Notes: generated by a model not told the origin, from the letters alone. 8,966 nt of DNA from an uncultured Halioglobus sp. (GCA_905480565.1 CAJQQW010000335.1:1-8966), one strand, 5' to 3'; counted from the first letter of the stretch, positions 1-7,255 are shown. Program-made: numbers and translations.

Positions 1-89
1 AGAACCCGGAATATGCCGTCCTTGTCGCAACCACGCTGCAGGTTGAGTTCTATCCACTGTAGCCAGTCATGGGTAAACACTCTTTCCAT
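1..89 (-). CDS. N-terminal fragment of an unrecognised protein, cut by the window edge
   Basis: An ATG at 89-87 on the minus strand opens a frame with no stop to the window edge, giving 29 codons that begin MERVFTHDWLQWIELNLQRG and continue CDKDGIFRVL. An AGGA lies 8 bases before the ATG, and the start sits 52 bases beyond the stop of the oxidoreductase gene on the same strand, so the two are probably co-transcribed. The pattern of a Trp-rich helix followed by 'NLxRGC' and then Asp/Lys resembles from memory the N-terminal segment of some 2-oxoglutarate/Fe(II)-dependent or cupin-like oxygenases. That is only a hint, because the catalytic domain lies outside the window. The reality of the gene rests on the ribosome site, spacing and protein-like composition. 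Confidence 0.55.
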   Translation of the reverse strand, partial: MERVFTHDWLQWIELNLQRGCDKDGIFRV

Positions 90-141
90 CGCTTCTGTCC
101 TGCTGCAACCTCGCTCTAAGCCTGCGAAAACTCTCTGCGCA

Positions 142-2265
142 CTACAGTGTGACAGCAAGCTCCGCCGCCGCTTCCATTGCACCTTCAATATAAGCGACGC
201 CTTCACAGTCGCCGATTGCATGCACCAGAAGACCCTCTGCCTGCAACTCCTCTTTCAGCTGACCATTTTTACTAGCCCCTCGGGCCACAATGACGTGATC
301 TGCCGCGATGCTGCGCTCCTGGCCCTGAGCATTGCTGTAGGTCACCTGGCCTTCCGCAATACGAACGCCTGTCGCACCGGTCGCAACCGTAACCCCATGC
401 TGTGCCAACTCGCTGAGTAATCGCATACGACGAACTAAAAACAGACCCTTACCCGCTCGATCGGATTCTTCCAGAACCACGACTTCTCGCCCACGGTCGG
501 CAAGGAACTCTGCCAATTCGACACCGACCAACTCCCCGCCAATAATAACGATACGTTTTCCTAATGGCAGCCAGGCCCGGGAGGCCAATCGCATCAAGCC
601 GGGACGACTCGTGAGTCCGGTCTTTGCTGCAAAACCAATCAGTGACCGATTGAGCCCGCTTATCTTGTCGTAAAGCCCCGGCCAGTTTTCGCCCATTACC
701 AGGGCCCTAAGCTCATCTCCACTAAACACAAAGTTCCGGTTGCTGCCCTCAATTTCGGGCATGCCACGGGTCGCACCAGTGGCGACTACCACTTCGTCAA
801 CGCCGAGAGGCTTGAGGAGACTGGCAGTCGCTGTCATGCCGAGGCGAACATCTATTTCCGATTGAGCCACCTGAGCCGTCAACCACTTGAGCAGCATTTG
901 GTTCGGTTCATAGGGGATGCTGGCAAACTGCAAGGTGCCACCGAGCCGCATGCCCGCTTCGAATAGAGTAACCCGGTGCCCACGCTGTGAAAGCCGCAGT
1001 GCAACCTCCATGCCGGCGGGCCCGCCGCCGATTACCGCGATATGTTTTTTACGGTCCGTCGCCACGAGAGTCAGCTCTCGCTCCCGCGTGGTTTCAGGAT
1101 TAACCGCACATTTCATCGCCTTGCGAATGTAAATCTGACTCGCACAGCAATAACAGTATATGCAGGGACGTACGTCGGCCGGCTTATCATCCAACAGTTT
1201 TGCAGGTAGGTCCGGATCGGCCAGGATCTTCCGTCCCATGCTGAAGAAATCGAAATGCCCCTGGCCAATATGATCATTCGCCGCCGCCGCTTCAATTCTG
1301 CCCGCACTAATCACCGGCACAGAGACCGCGCGCCGTATTGCAGTCGCATTCGGCACCATATGCTCCACCGGGTGAGGAATATTTGACTGTGAATGCGTCG
1401 CTCCACGGTTCGAGTCGTGATAACTGGAGACGGCTAACGCGTCGACACCCGCAGCAGCCAGCATCCGCGCAGTCGCCGTTGCATCCTCTAATGTAATACC
1501 GTCTTCCCGGCCAAATTCCTGTGAATCCAGTTTTACCCAGACAGGGAAATCCCTGCCCACACGCGCGCGGACAGCCGCCAGAATCTCCAGCAACAGCCGT
1601 GCACGGTTTTGCAGGGTGCCGCCGTACTCGTCCTCCCGCCGGTTCATCGCCGGGGACAAAAATTCGGAAATGATGTAGCCGTGTCCAGCGTGAATTTCAA
1701 GGGCGTCGAGACCGGCCTCGACCGCACGCCCAGCGGCCTGAGCGAAGCGCTCAACCAACATCTCGATATCGCTCTTTTCCATGACATGGAGCTGTGGCGC
1801 TTGAGCATCTGGATTGTAGAGCGCCAGTTGCTCTTCGGGGAGGAGGAAATCTGCCATATCATTGCGCCCTTTTGCGGGCAAAGAGGGCAACAGGACCTGG
1901 GGTATTTCATTCCAGAAACTTTGTGCAGCAATAACACCACCGTGGTGGAGTTGGGCAGCCACTTTGGCCCCGTGCCGGTGACATGCCTTGGCCACAGCAC
2001 GAAGTCCCGGAATATGGCGATCTTCTGAAATCGCGACCTGACGAGGCTGCACCGCACCGCCGGGCCATGCGACCCCGGTCGCGCCCATCACAATCAGCGC
2101 TGCGCCGCCGAGGGCCTGGCGCTCATGATAAGCAATAATGCGTTCACCACAACTGCCATCTTCTTCCGCCAGATTGGCGCCCATTGCCGCTACGGTCATA
2201 CGGTTTTTCAGATGCAGCGAACCTATTTGCCCAGGCTGACCAAGATTTGGGAAACGCGTGCTCAC
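142..2265 (-). CDS. NADH:flavin oxidoreductase / 2,4-dienoyl-CoA reductase-like enzyme (FMN, Fe-S, FAD)
   Basis: A 707-residue cytoplasmic enzyme with the layout of E. coli FadH, trimethylamine dehydrogenase and the clostridial bile-acid enzymes BaiCD/BaiH. Residues 1 to about 365 are an old-yellow-enzyme TIM barrel, with HAGHGY at 192-197 and the conserved FLSP...NRR.DEYGG stretch at 202-216. Cysteines 368, 371, 374 and 386 (CxxCxxCx11C) would hold a 4Fe-4S cluster. A first Rossmann motif, GGGPAG, lies at 413-418, a second, GGELVG, at 576-581, and a flavin-binding GD motif at 685-686. By family, electrons pass from NAD(P)H through FAD and Fe-S to FMN, which reduces an activated C=C bond or oxidises a related substrate. 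Residues about 515-570 are an insert relative to FadH that I recall from a related subfamily. Translation starts at GTG, with GGAG 8 bases upstream. The substrate is unknown. Confidence 0.93.
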   Translation of the reverse strand: MSTRFPNLGQPGQIGSLHLKNRMTVAAMGANLAEEDGSCGERIIAYHERQALGGAALIVMGATGVAWPGGAVQPRQVAISEDRHIPGLRAVAKACHRHGAKVAAQLHHGGVIAAQSFWNEIPQVLLPSLPAKGRNDMADFLLPEEQLALYNPDAQAPQLHVMEKSDIEMLVERFAQAAGRAVEAGLDALEIHAGHGYIISEFLSPAMNRREDEYGGTLQNRARLLLEILAAVRARVGRDFPVWVKLDSQEFGREDGITLEDATATARMLAAAGVDALAVSSYHDSNRGATHSQSNIPHPVEHMVPNATAIRRAVSVPVISAGRIEAAAANDHIGQGHFDFFSMGRKILADPDLPAKLLDDKPADVRPCIYCYCCASQIYIRKAMKCAVNPETTRERELTLVATDRKKHIAVIGGGPAGMEVALRLSQRGHRVTLFEAGMRLGGTLQFASIPYEPNQMLLKWLTAQVAQSEIDVRLGMTATASLLKPLGVDEVVVATGATRGMPEIEGSNRNFVFSGDELRALVMGENWPGLYDKISGLNRSLIGFAAKTGLTSRPGLMRLASRAWLPLGKRIVIIGGELVGVELAEFLADRGREVVVLEESDRAGKGLFLVRRMRLLSELAQHGVTVATGATGVRIAEGQVTYSNAQGQERSIAADHVIVARGASKNGQLKEELQAEGLLVHAIGDCEGVAYIEGAMEAAAELAVTL

Positions 2266-2285
2266 AGGGGTAACTCCACAAGCGG

Positions 2286-2301
2286 ATGATCGTCTATCAT
2301 A
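2286..2301 (-). promoter_or_regulatory. Candidate -10 box and overlapping inverted repeat upstream of the oxidoreductase
   Basis: Read on the minus strand, 2301-2296 is TATGAT, one base from the -10 consensus. Transcription would begin near 2289, giving a leader of about 23 bases that contains the GGAG ribosome site. The box overlaps an inverted repeat, ATGAT-N5-ATCAT, at 2286-2300, which could be an operator. No good -35 element lies 16-18 bases upstream, so the promoter may need an activator or may not be real. Confidence 0.3.
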
Positions 2302-2390
2302 AAACGAATCAAGGCTGCGAGCACTACCTGTATCGGGGACATGGAATCAGTACATTTCGGAACAACAGATGACCTGCCAACCGATTTAAT

Positions 2391-2415
2391 CCATTATATT
2401 GTCAGCCATTATAAG
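2391..2415. promoter_or_regulatory. Direct repeat CCATTATA x2 with -10-like boxes in the divergent region
   Basis: The octamer CCATTATA occurs at 2391-2398 and 2406-2413, a 15-base period. Both copies contain TATAAT on the minus strand, and the plus strand reads TATATT (2395-2400) and TATAAG (2410-2415). The TATAAG box would start plus-strand transcription near 2422, just before the preferred MFS start at 2431. No clear -35 element was found on either strand, so this could be promoter or operator sequence, or chance in an AT-rich patch. Confidence 0.25.
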
Positions 2416-2430
2416 AAAACGACTCGCCCT

Positions 2431-3750
2431 ATGAACGATAATACCGCGCAACGGGACGAATCCGAGCCAAAGTCAGATCCGGTTGATCAGAACATCTCTC
2501 CCATCTATGCCAACTACGTGCTGGGCGTACTATTCATCGTCTATGTGTTCAATTTTATCGATCGACAGGTTTTATCGGTCTTTATTGGCCCCATAAAGGA
2601 TGAGTTTGGCGCCAGCGACACTCAGATGGGCCTCCTTGCTGGCTTCGCGTTCGCTCTTTTGTACACCTTTGCCGGCATACCCATAGCCCGACTAGCGGAC
2701 AAGGGTAATCGGCGCAACATCATTGCTATAGGCCTGGCCGTTTGGAGCGCTATGACCGTCGCCTGCGGTTTCGCCAGAAACTTTGCCCAACTTGCCCTTG
2801 CACGAATACTGGTAGGAATTGGCGAAGCAGCCGGTTCGCCCCCCTCTCACTCGATGATCGCCGACTACTTCAGCATGGATCGTCGGGCTACAGCGCTAGC
2901 CATCTATAGCAGCGGTGCTTTCGTAGGATCTGCGCTAGCCTACCTGGGAGGCGGTTACCTGCGCGAGTATTTCGACTGGCGTACCGCGTTTATCGTGGTC
3001 GGGGCGCCCGGACTGCTCGTTGCCGTGCTGGTCAGGTTTACTGTCAGGGAGCCACTGCGAGGCATATCAGAGCGCCGCACCGAAGAGACAAGCGATATCA
3101 CACTAGTCGATACACTGAAATATCTGGTCCGCAGCCGGTCGTGGGTATTGATGATGACCGGCTTCTCACTGGTATCGATCGCCAGTTACGCTATCTTGAT
3201 ATGGGGCTATGAATTTTACGGGCGCGTACACCAGCTGCCGCCTATTACTATCGGCAACTGGATGGGGTTGATTGTCGGTATCGGCGGCAGTGTCGGCACT
3301 ATACTGGGAGGCAGGGTAGTAGACACCTTGGGGAAGAAACGCGCCTCGAGAGGGTTGCGCGTTCCAGTATTGATCACTATGACAGGCTTTCCTCTCGGTA
3401 TTTATTCTCTGTTGGCGGAATCCGCCACCCACTCCCTATGGACACTTGGGCCATTCTATCTACTACTCAACGTCTACCTCGCTGCCATGTATAGCAATAA
3501 TCAGAATCTCGCGAGGCTGCAAATGCGGGCTACCGCTGCGGCAATAATGCTGTTTATCGTCAACATCGTCGGTGCGGGCGCCGGCCCTCTCATTGTCGGT
3601 GCCCTGAGCGATGCCTTTACAGCGGAGCATGGCAAAAATTCAATCCGCTACGCACTGGTATACACTCTGGTACTGGGAGCAATTGGCTCGCTCATTATTC
3701 TTTACGCCGGACGCACACTGGACGCAGATCTGGACAGAGCCAGAACGTGA
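2431..3750 (+). CDS. MFS transporter, spinster-like
   Basis: An inner-membrane secondary carrier of about 439 residues with the repeated hydrophobic segments of a 12-helix major facilitator. The first helix ends in FNFIDRQVLS. The loop after helix 2 carries the MFS signature as RLADKGNRRN, followed later by GEAAGSPPSHSMIADYF and an ATALAIYS segment typical of the spinster-like branch common in proteobacterial catabolic clusters. By family it moves a small organic solute using an ion gradient; direction and substrate cannot be read. The frame is open from an ATG at 2341, adding 30 polar residues, but neither start has a good ribosome site. I prefer 2431 because a short polar tail before helix 1 fits the family and a -10-like box lies within the extension. 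It is divergent from the oxidoreductase and 54 bases before the EthD-like gene. Confidence 0.92.
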   Translation: MNDNTAQRDESEPKSDPVDQNISPIYANYVLGVLFIVYVFNFIDRQVLSVFIGPIKDEFGASDTQMGLLAGFAFALLYTFAGIPIARLADKGNRRNIIAIGLAVWSAMTVACGFARNFAQLALARILVGIGEAAGSPPSHSMIADYFSMDRRATALAIYSSGAFVGSALAYLGGGYLREYFDWRTAFIVVGAPGLLVAVLVRFTVREPLRGISERRTEETSDITLVDTLKYLVRSRSWVLMMTGFSLVSIASYAILIWGYEFYGRVHQLPPITIGNWMGLIVGIGGSVGTILGGRVVDTLGKKRASRGLRVPVLITMTGFPLGIYSLLAESATHSLWTLGPFYLLLNVYLAAMYSNNQNLARLQMRATAAAIMLFIVNIVGAGAGPLIVGALSDAFTAEHGKNSIRYALVYTLVLGAIGSLIILYAGRTLDADLDRART

Positions 3751-3792
3751 GGAGATCAACTGTAGCGTGTTCCATACCCGTACCATTCCCAC

Positions 3793-3804
3793 TATACTCC
3801 GCGC
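3793..3804 (+). promoter_or_regulatory. Candidate -10 box for a leaderless EthD-like transcript
   Basis: TATACT at 3793-3798 is five of six bases from the -10 consensus, and the usual initiation distance falls on 3805, the A of the EthD-like ATG. The 20 bases before the ATG contain no purine-rich ribosome site. A possible -35 (GTTCCA, 3769-3774, 18-base spacer) matches the consensus at only three positions. Read-through from the MFS gene is the alternative. Confidence 0.3.
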
Positions 3805-4509
3805 ATGGAAAAAATCGTTTATCTGACCTTTCCTCCCGAAGGATTCAACGGACCTGACTACCGGGATCAGTTGCTGGCAAGGTTATCGCGAAGTACAATT
3901 TTTAGTAACGGGGTATCGGGCCTCACTGTTAGCGTCAATGACCTTTTACAGGATCTTCCAAGGCCCATGCTACTTCTGGGTGACGCGGAAAAGCTCGGTG
4001 CGGCTGTCTCAGTATGGATCGACAGCCTGGATAACCGAACCCCGCTGGAGACTGTGCTGGGCGCCGATGGCTCTCGTGTAGATGGCTACCTTGTCACAGA
4101 ATCCATACCCCAGGCCTGCGTAGACCGTGACTGGCCAGACGGAGAACGCAGTCCCGGGGTGACCCATTTCACCTGGTTCGATAAAGCGCAGGGCCTGAGT
4201 GATGCTGATTTTTTTTACAACTGGTTTGAAGTGCACACGCCTTTTTCTTTCGAGCTGCACCCCTTGCGCTGGGAGTATGTCCGCAACGCTGTCGCGAGGC
4301 CGCTGACACCGGGAGCACCCGCTGTGCGGGCCATTGTAGGCGAGCGCTTTCGGGAGCTTCGTGACTACACCGACCCTGAAAGATTATTTGGCAGCCATGA
4401 AGCCTTGGCTAAAAGCGCTGAAGAAGCGGGCGATTTCAGCGACCCATCGACCCTGCAATCATTGCCACTGTCAGAGTATATTTTAAAGACAGCGGGAGCC
4501 CTTCCATAG
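3805..4509 (+). CDS. EthD-like dimeric alpha/beta-barrel protein
   Basis: A soluble protein of 234 residues with no signal peptide or membrane segment. The clearest motif is at residues 140-161, W-F-E-V-H-T-P...H-P-L-R-W-E-Y-V-R, matching the 'W...H.p' and aromatic 'YvRn' pattern of EthD-domain proteins. It is followed by a helix with VGERF (178-182) and an RLFGS turn (193-197). The length suggests two ferredoxin-like halves, residues about 1-115 degenerate and 118-225 better conserved, but this is inference. EthD was named for a protein needed for ethyl tert-butyl ether degradation; its relatives include small enzymes and accessory proteins in aromatic or polyketide metabolism, so no reaction can be assigned. 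Its place behind the MFS gene suggests a catabolic role. No Shine-Dalgarno sequence precedes the ATG; see the -10-like box immediately upstream. Confidence 0.82.
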   Translation: MEKIVYLTFPPEGFNGPDYRDQLLARLSRSTIFSNGVSGLTVSVNDLLQDLPRPMLLLGDAEKLGAAVSVWIDSLDNRTPLETVLGADGSRVDGYLVTESIPQACVDRDWPDGERSPGVTHFTWFDKAQGLSDADFFYNWFEVHTPFSFELHPLRWEYVRNAVARPLTPGAPAVRAIVGERFRELRDYTDPERLFGSHEALAKSAEEAGDFSDPSTLQSLPLSEYILKTAGALP

Positions 4510-4820
4510 CCACAAACGACAGAACGTCGCGTTCAGCAATATTCATCTGAATAAAAAAGCCCTATACGGTAAGCACGATCTAATGCACCCGAAAGAGCAC
4601 GTTATCACCGATGCGCATCTCAACACGGTTATCGCCAGCGTTGGATTCGAAAAGGGAACGCACGCCTCAGTCAATAGCGCGGTGTTTGCAGTGTTTTTGC
4701 GTCTGCCAGTGCTGACATGGCGTAGCCTCGAGTTACTTACACTTGCAGTCAACGGCCCAGTCGGCAAGCGGCTGCAACGGTAATGCTCCAAGCTGCGCAA
4801 TGAAGTAACGCTGCTATTCT
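4510..4820. other. Spacer between converging genes, no convincing gene
   Basis: About 310 bases lie between the stop of the EthD-like gene and the stop of the serine hydrolase, where converging transcripts should end. Open frames of 66 codons (plus, 4583-4783) and 85 codons (minus, 4543-4800, TTG start) have no ribosome site, recognisable motif or balanced composition. A run of six A at 4551-4556 follows a short ATTC-N4-GAAT dyad (4541-4552), but there is no proper stem with a T-run on either strand, so I see no classical terminator. A decayed gene is possible. Confidence 0.4.
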
Positions 4821-6008
4821 TTATCGAGACTCTGCATCGACCGCGCGCTGTACCATCCAGTATAACCCCTCTCGCTGAGCACCTAGAGTCGCAGAATCAG
4901 AGGCTATAGGCCAATTACTGTTCGAAGCGATTACAAGATTCCGCTTCGGATCGATAAAAATACCCTGACCGAATATACCCTGCGCCGCGTAGCTTCCATC
5001 GTCGTAGGTCCACCACTGATAGCCGTAACCCTTACCCGCAACACCAATATCTGCCTGACGCGTGGTCGCCGTCTCAATCCAGTTCTCCGGCAAAACAGAA
5101 TTACCTCCAGCAATGCCGCCACCCAGCATGAACATGCCGAACCGTGCAAAATCACGTGTCGCTGCCTGAATGCAGCAACCGCTGATCTCATGGCCTGTGG
5201 AGCCGAGTAACCAGCTTCCATCCTGCTGCATACCAAACGGCCCCCAGATCTTTTCCGACAAGTATTGTGACAATGACTTGCCGGTCACAGCGCTGACCAA
5301 CACACCTATAAGGTTGGTTTCTCCAGTTTTATAGACCCACTGACTGCCCGCGGGGGTGTCTCGCGGCAAACTTCGCATATAGCTTACGGTGACATCCAAC
5401 CCCTCCTCCGCGCGGTGCTCGTTGAATAGTGCTACATCACTATTTTTGTCTTCATAGTCCTCGTTCCACTGCACACCCGATGTCATGGTTAGTAGTTGCT
5501 CGATAGAAACGTCGTCGTAGGCAGACCCTTTCAGATCGGGCAGGTAGTGTGAAACCTTGTCATCTATACTGGCGATGAAGCCATCCTTTATCGCGGCGCC
5601 AACCAGGGTAGAGGTAAATGATTTTGCGACCGAAAAGCTGGTCCAATGACCGTCTGCATTGAAGTCCAGGCCATATTCTTCGAAGCGCACCTTACCGTCT
5701 TGCACTATGACCAGCGCAGCTGTTCGCTGCTCCTTCATGTAGGCCTCAATATCGATATCCATATCCAGACCCTCCCCCCGGGGCAGCGGGTAAGGCTTCT
5801 CACCTGACTCAATGACGTGAGACGCCGCCAGTATAGGCAGCCAGTCCATTGCCCTGAAAGCGGCATCGCGCTGGTCCGTGGACCAAAACAAAACGTCACG
5901 ATCGGTCGGGATATTGGCAATCAGTCTTCGTGTGTCCGTATCAGCGGTCATCCAGAGGATTAGCAGGCCGGACGAAATAAGGGCAACAACGAGAATCAGG
6001 CGTTTCAA
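4821..6008 (-). CDS. Membrane-anchored serine hydrolase, class C beta-lactamase / NylB-like family
   Basis: A penicillin-binding-protein-fold hydrolase of the AmpC/esterase/6-aminohexanoate-dimer hydrolase superfamily. Counting from the upstream GTG at 6065, the nucleophile motif is SVAK (S145, K148) and the second is YKTGETN with Tyr245, the position of the catalytic tyrosine in NylB relatives. A late AQGIFGQ (361-367) takes the place of the KTG motif. Surrounding blocks such as LLTMTSGVQWNEDY and GCCIQAATRDFARFG are typical of this branch. The N-terminus, KRLILVVALISSGLLILWMT, is an uncleaved-looking anchor, so the domain should face the periplasm. By family it hydrolyses an ester or amide bond; resistance to beta-lactams is not implied. 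I prefer the TTG at 6008-6006, which puts the anchor at the start and has GGGA six bases upstream. A GTG at 6065 would add 19 polar residues without a ribosome site. Confidence 0.9.
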   Translation of the reverse strand: MKRLILVVALISSGLLILWMTADTDTRRLIANIPTDRDVLFWSTDQRDAAFRAMDWLPILAASHVIESGEKPYPLPRGEGLDMDIDIEAYMKEQRTAALVIVQDGKVRFEEYGLDFNADGHWTSFSVAKSFTSTLVGAAIKDGFIASIDDKVSHYLPDLKGSAYDDVSIEQLLTMTSGVQWNEDYEDKNSDVALFNEHRAEEGLDVTVSYMRSLPRDTPAGSQWVYKTGETNLIGVLVSAVTGKSLSQYLSEKIWGPFGMQQDGSWLLGSTGHEISGCCIQAATRDFARFGMFMLGGGIAGGNSVLPENWIETATTRQADIGVAGKGYGYQWWTYDDGSYAAQGIFGQGIFIDPKRNLVIASNSNWPIASDSATLGAQREGLYWMVQRAVDAESR

Positions 6009-6115
6009 GATACATCCCACGGTCGAGGTTTTCAGATCGTCGATTAGAGCACGCAAGACGATCACTCACAATGCTGAGCGGGCCCGGCTCTCCTTTGGCC
6101 TTGCAGAGCTGGGTC

Positions 6116-6141
6116 CCTTTACCCGTGCCTGTGCCTTTACC
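6116..6141. repeat. Direct repeat CCTTTACC x2 around a GTGCCT tandem
   Basis: CCTTTACC occurs at 6116-6123 and 6134-6141, an 18-base period, and the sequence between them contains GTGCC-T-GTGCC. The two octamers are identical. It could be a paired regulator site on one DNA face (just under two helical turns) or a local duplication. Confidence 0.5.
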
Positions 6142-6207
6142 GGCAGCTATCCGTATGCCAATAGTCACCATGACGACTGATCACCTCTCGAGCTAACTAT
6201 GCGGGTC

Positions 6208-6236
6208 AAACCGACATCTTCAGCGGAAACCGGTTT
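6208..6236. promoter_or_regulatory. AAACCG half-sites and perfect palindrome AAACCGGTTT
   Basis: AAACCGGTTT at 6227-6236 is a perfect 10-base palindrome. Another AAACCG half-site occurs at 6208-6213, 19 bases upstream in the same orientation. The set lies midway between the divergent serine hydrolase and barrel genes, a natural place for a dimeric regulator. No regulator gene is in the window to pair it with. Confidence 0.35.
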
Positions 6237-6266
6237 ATGTCCATATTTTTATTGTGGCCATAGGCC

Positions 6267-6284
6267 CGCTCCATGGTATGAGCG
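6267..6284. promoter_or_regulatory. Inverted repeat CGCTC-N8-GAGCG
   Basis: A five-base perfect dyad with an eight-base centre lies 31 bases after the AAACCGGTTT palindrome, in the divergent spacer. The spacing of its arms suits a helix-turn-helix dimer, but a five-base arm also occurs by chance. It is followed by a run of A rather than T on the plus strand, so it is not a terminator. Confidence 0.25.
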
Positions 6285-6417
6285 TGAAAAAAACTCGGCC
6301 ATGCTCCCAAAACGAAAAAAGGTGTGCAAAACTACTACCTAGTCCTAAACAAACTCATCCATGCATTCGTACTGCTGCCTTGAAAGCGGTGTTGCGGAAC
6401 CACGCCAGGTAACAATA

Positions 6418-7233
6418 ATGACAAACAATTGCTGTGTGAATATCTTACTGATCACCGTGCTCGCCATAGGAACCGCCACAAGGGTCGTTGCAGACGAGGC
6501 CAGCGAGCTCGCCAAGAAGCTTGCCAACCCGATAGCAAATCTGATCAGCCTACCCATTCAAGCCAACTACGATGAGAATTTTGGTGCCAGTGGCAAAGGC
6601 GAGAGATGGCTGATCAATGTTCAGCCCGTCATTCCAATTTCGCTGAATGATGACTGGAACATTATTTCACGCACAATACTTCCAATAATCGACCAGAAAA
6701 ATATGCCGTTGCCGGGCATTAATAAAAGTGGACTCGGAGACACCACCCAAAGTATTTTCTTTTCCCCCAAAGCACCCACATCCGCTGGCTGGATCTGGGG
6801 GGCCGGACCCGTGCTCTATCTGGACACAGCGACTGATGATTTCCTGGGCGCTGAAAAATGGGGCGCAGGGCCCACCGCTGTGGCTTTAAAGCAGGAAGGT
6901 CCCTGGACCTATGGCGCGCTGATCAATCAGGTCAATTCGTTTGCCGGCGATGGCAATCGTGAGGACATCAGTGCGATGTTCGTGCAGCCTTTTCTGTCCT
7001 ATGTCACCAGCACCAAAACCACGATCAGTTTGAATACGGAGTCGTCTTACAACTGGAAAGCAAATGAATGGTCTGTACCGGTGAACCTGTTGGTCGCGCA
7101 AATGCTAAAAGCGGGCAATCAAATTTTTCAGGTGGGTATCGGCGCACGCTACTGGGCGGACTCTCCTACTAATGGTGCAGATGACTGGGGCCTTCGCCTG
7201 CAGCTCACATTTCTGTTTCCGAAAGACAGCTAA
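6418..7233 (+). CDS. Outer-membrane beta-barrel transporter, 'neuromedin U'/phenol MetA-pathway type
   Basis: A 271-residue exported protein. The N-terminus has a signal peptide, MTNNCCVNILLITVLAIGTA followed by TRVVA, probably cut before DEAS. The mature part begins with an ANPIANLISLPIQ block and continues with NVQPVIPISLNDDWNIISR, PIIDQ, GLGDTTQS.FFSPKAP, a GWIWGAGP stretch, GAEKWGAGPTAV and a closing LQLTFLFPK strand. These match a family often labelled 'transporter' or, wrongly, 'neuromedin U', related to the MetA-pathway phenol-degradation barrels. The likely role is passage of a small hydrophobic compound across the outer membrane, though the family is poorly characterised and could be structural. 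The start at 6418 is chosen because AGGT lies eight bases upstream and the signal peptide then begins the protein. The gene is followed after 33 bases by the DUF1254 gene, presumably in one operon. Confidence 0.88.
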   Translation: MTNNCCVNILLITVLAIGTATRVVADEASELAKKLANPIANLISLPIQANYDENFGASGKGERWLINVQPVIPISLNDDWNIISRTILPIIDQKNMPLPGINKSGLGDTTQSIFFSPKAPTSAGWIWGAGPVLYLDTATDDFLGAEKWGAGPTAVALKQEGPWTYGALINQVNSFAGDGNREDISAMFVQPFLSYVTSTKTTISLNTESSYNWKANEWSVPVNLLVAQMLKAGNQIFQVGIGARYWADSPTNGADDWGLRLQLTFLFPKDS

Positions 7234-7255
7234 CGAGTCAATATCAACCGCCTAC

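Larger units (their letters stand above)
6009..6417. promoter_or_regulatory. Divergent control region between serine hydrolase and outer-membrane barrel
   Basis: About 410 bases separate the preferred starts of two genes facing away from each other, so both should have promoters here. No pair of good -35 and -10 boxes is visible for either gene. The region holds a perfect palindrome at 6227-6236, a stem at 6267-6284 and a repeated octamer at 6116-6141, each listed separately. A minus-strand frame at 5941-6171 has no supporting features, and the ATG at 6361 that would extend the barrel gene has no ribosome site. Confidence 0.45.

Noticed and set aside
13..420. 135-codon plus-strand frame over the end of the oxidoreductase gene
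   Set aside because: It is antisense to a strong minus-strand gene, has no ribosome site, and its composition (rich in Ser, Arg, Cys, Leu) is typical of a shadow frame.
4541..4556. Short dyad ATTC-N4-GAAT followed by six A, as a terminator of either gene
   Set aside because: The stem is four base pairs of mostly A/T, and the run is A on the strand that follows the dyad, so it fits neither direction.
4583..4783. 66-codon plus-strand frame in the convergent spacer
   Set aside because: No ribosome site, no recognisable motif and a length expected by chance. It is kept only as a note in the spacer entry.
4821..6008. Serine hydrolase as a beta-lactam resistance gene
   Set aside because: It has the fold motifs, but the YKTGETN and AQGIFGQ blocks fit the esterase/NylB-like branch rather than AmpC, which uses YxN and KTG.
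5941..6171. 76-codon minus-strand frame upstream of the serine hydrolase
   Set aside because: It overlaps the hydrolase start region in another frame. Its Gly/Thr/Lys stretch simply reflects the local CCTTTACC and GTGCCT repeats.
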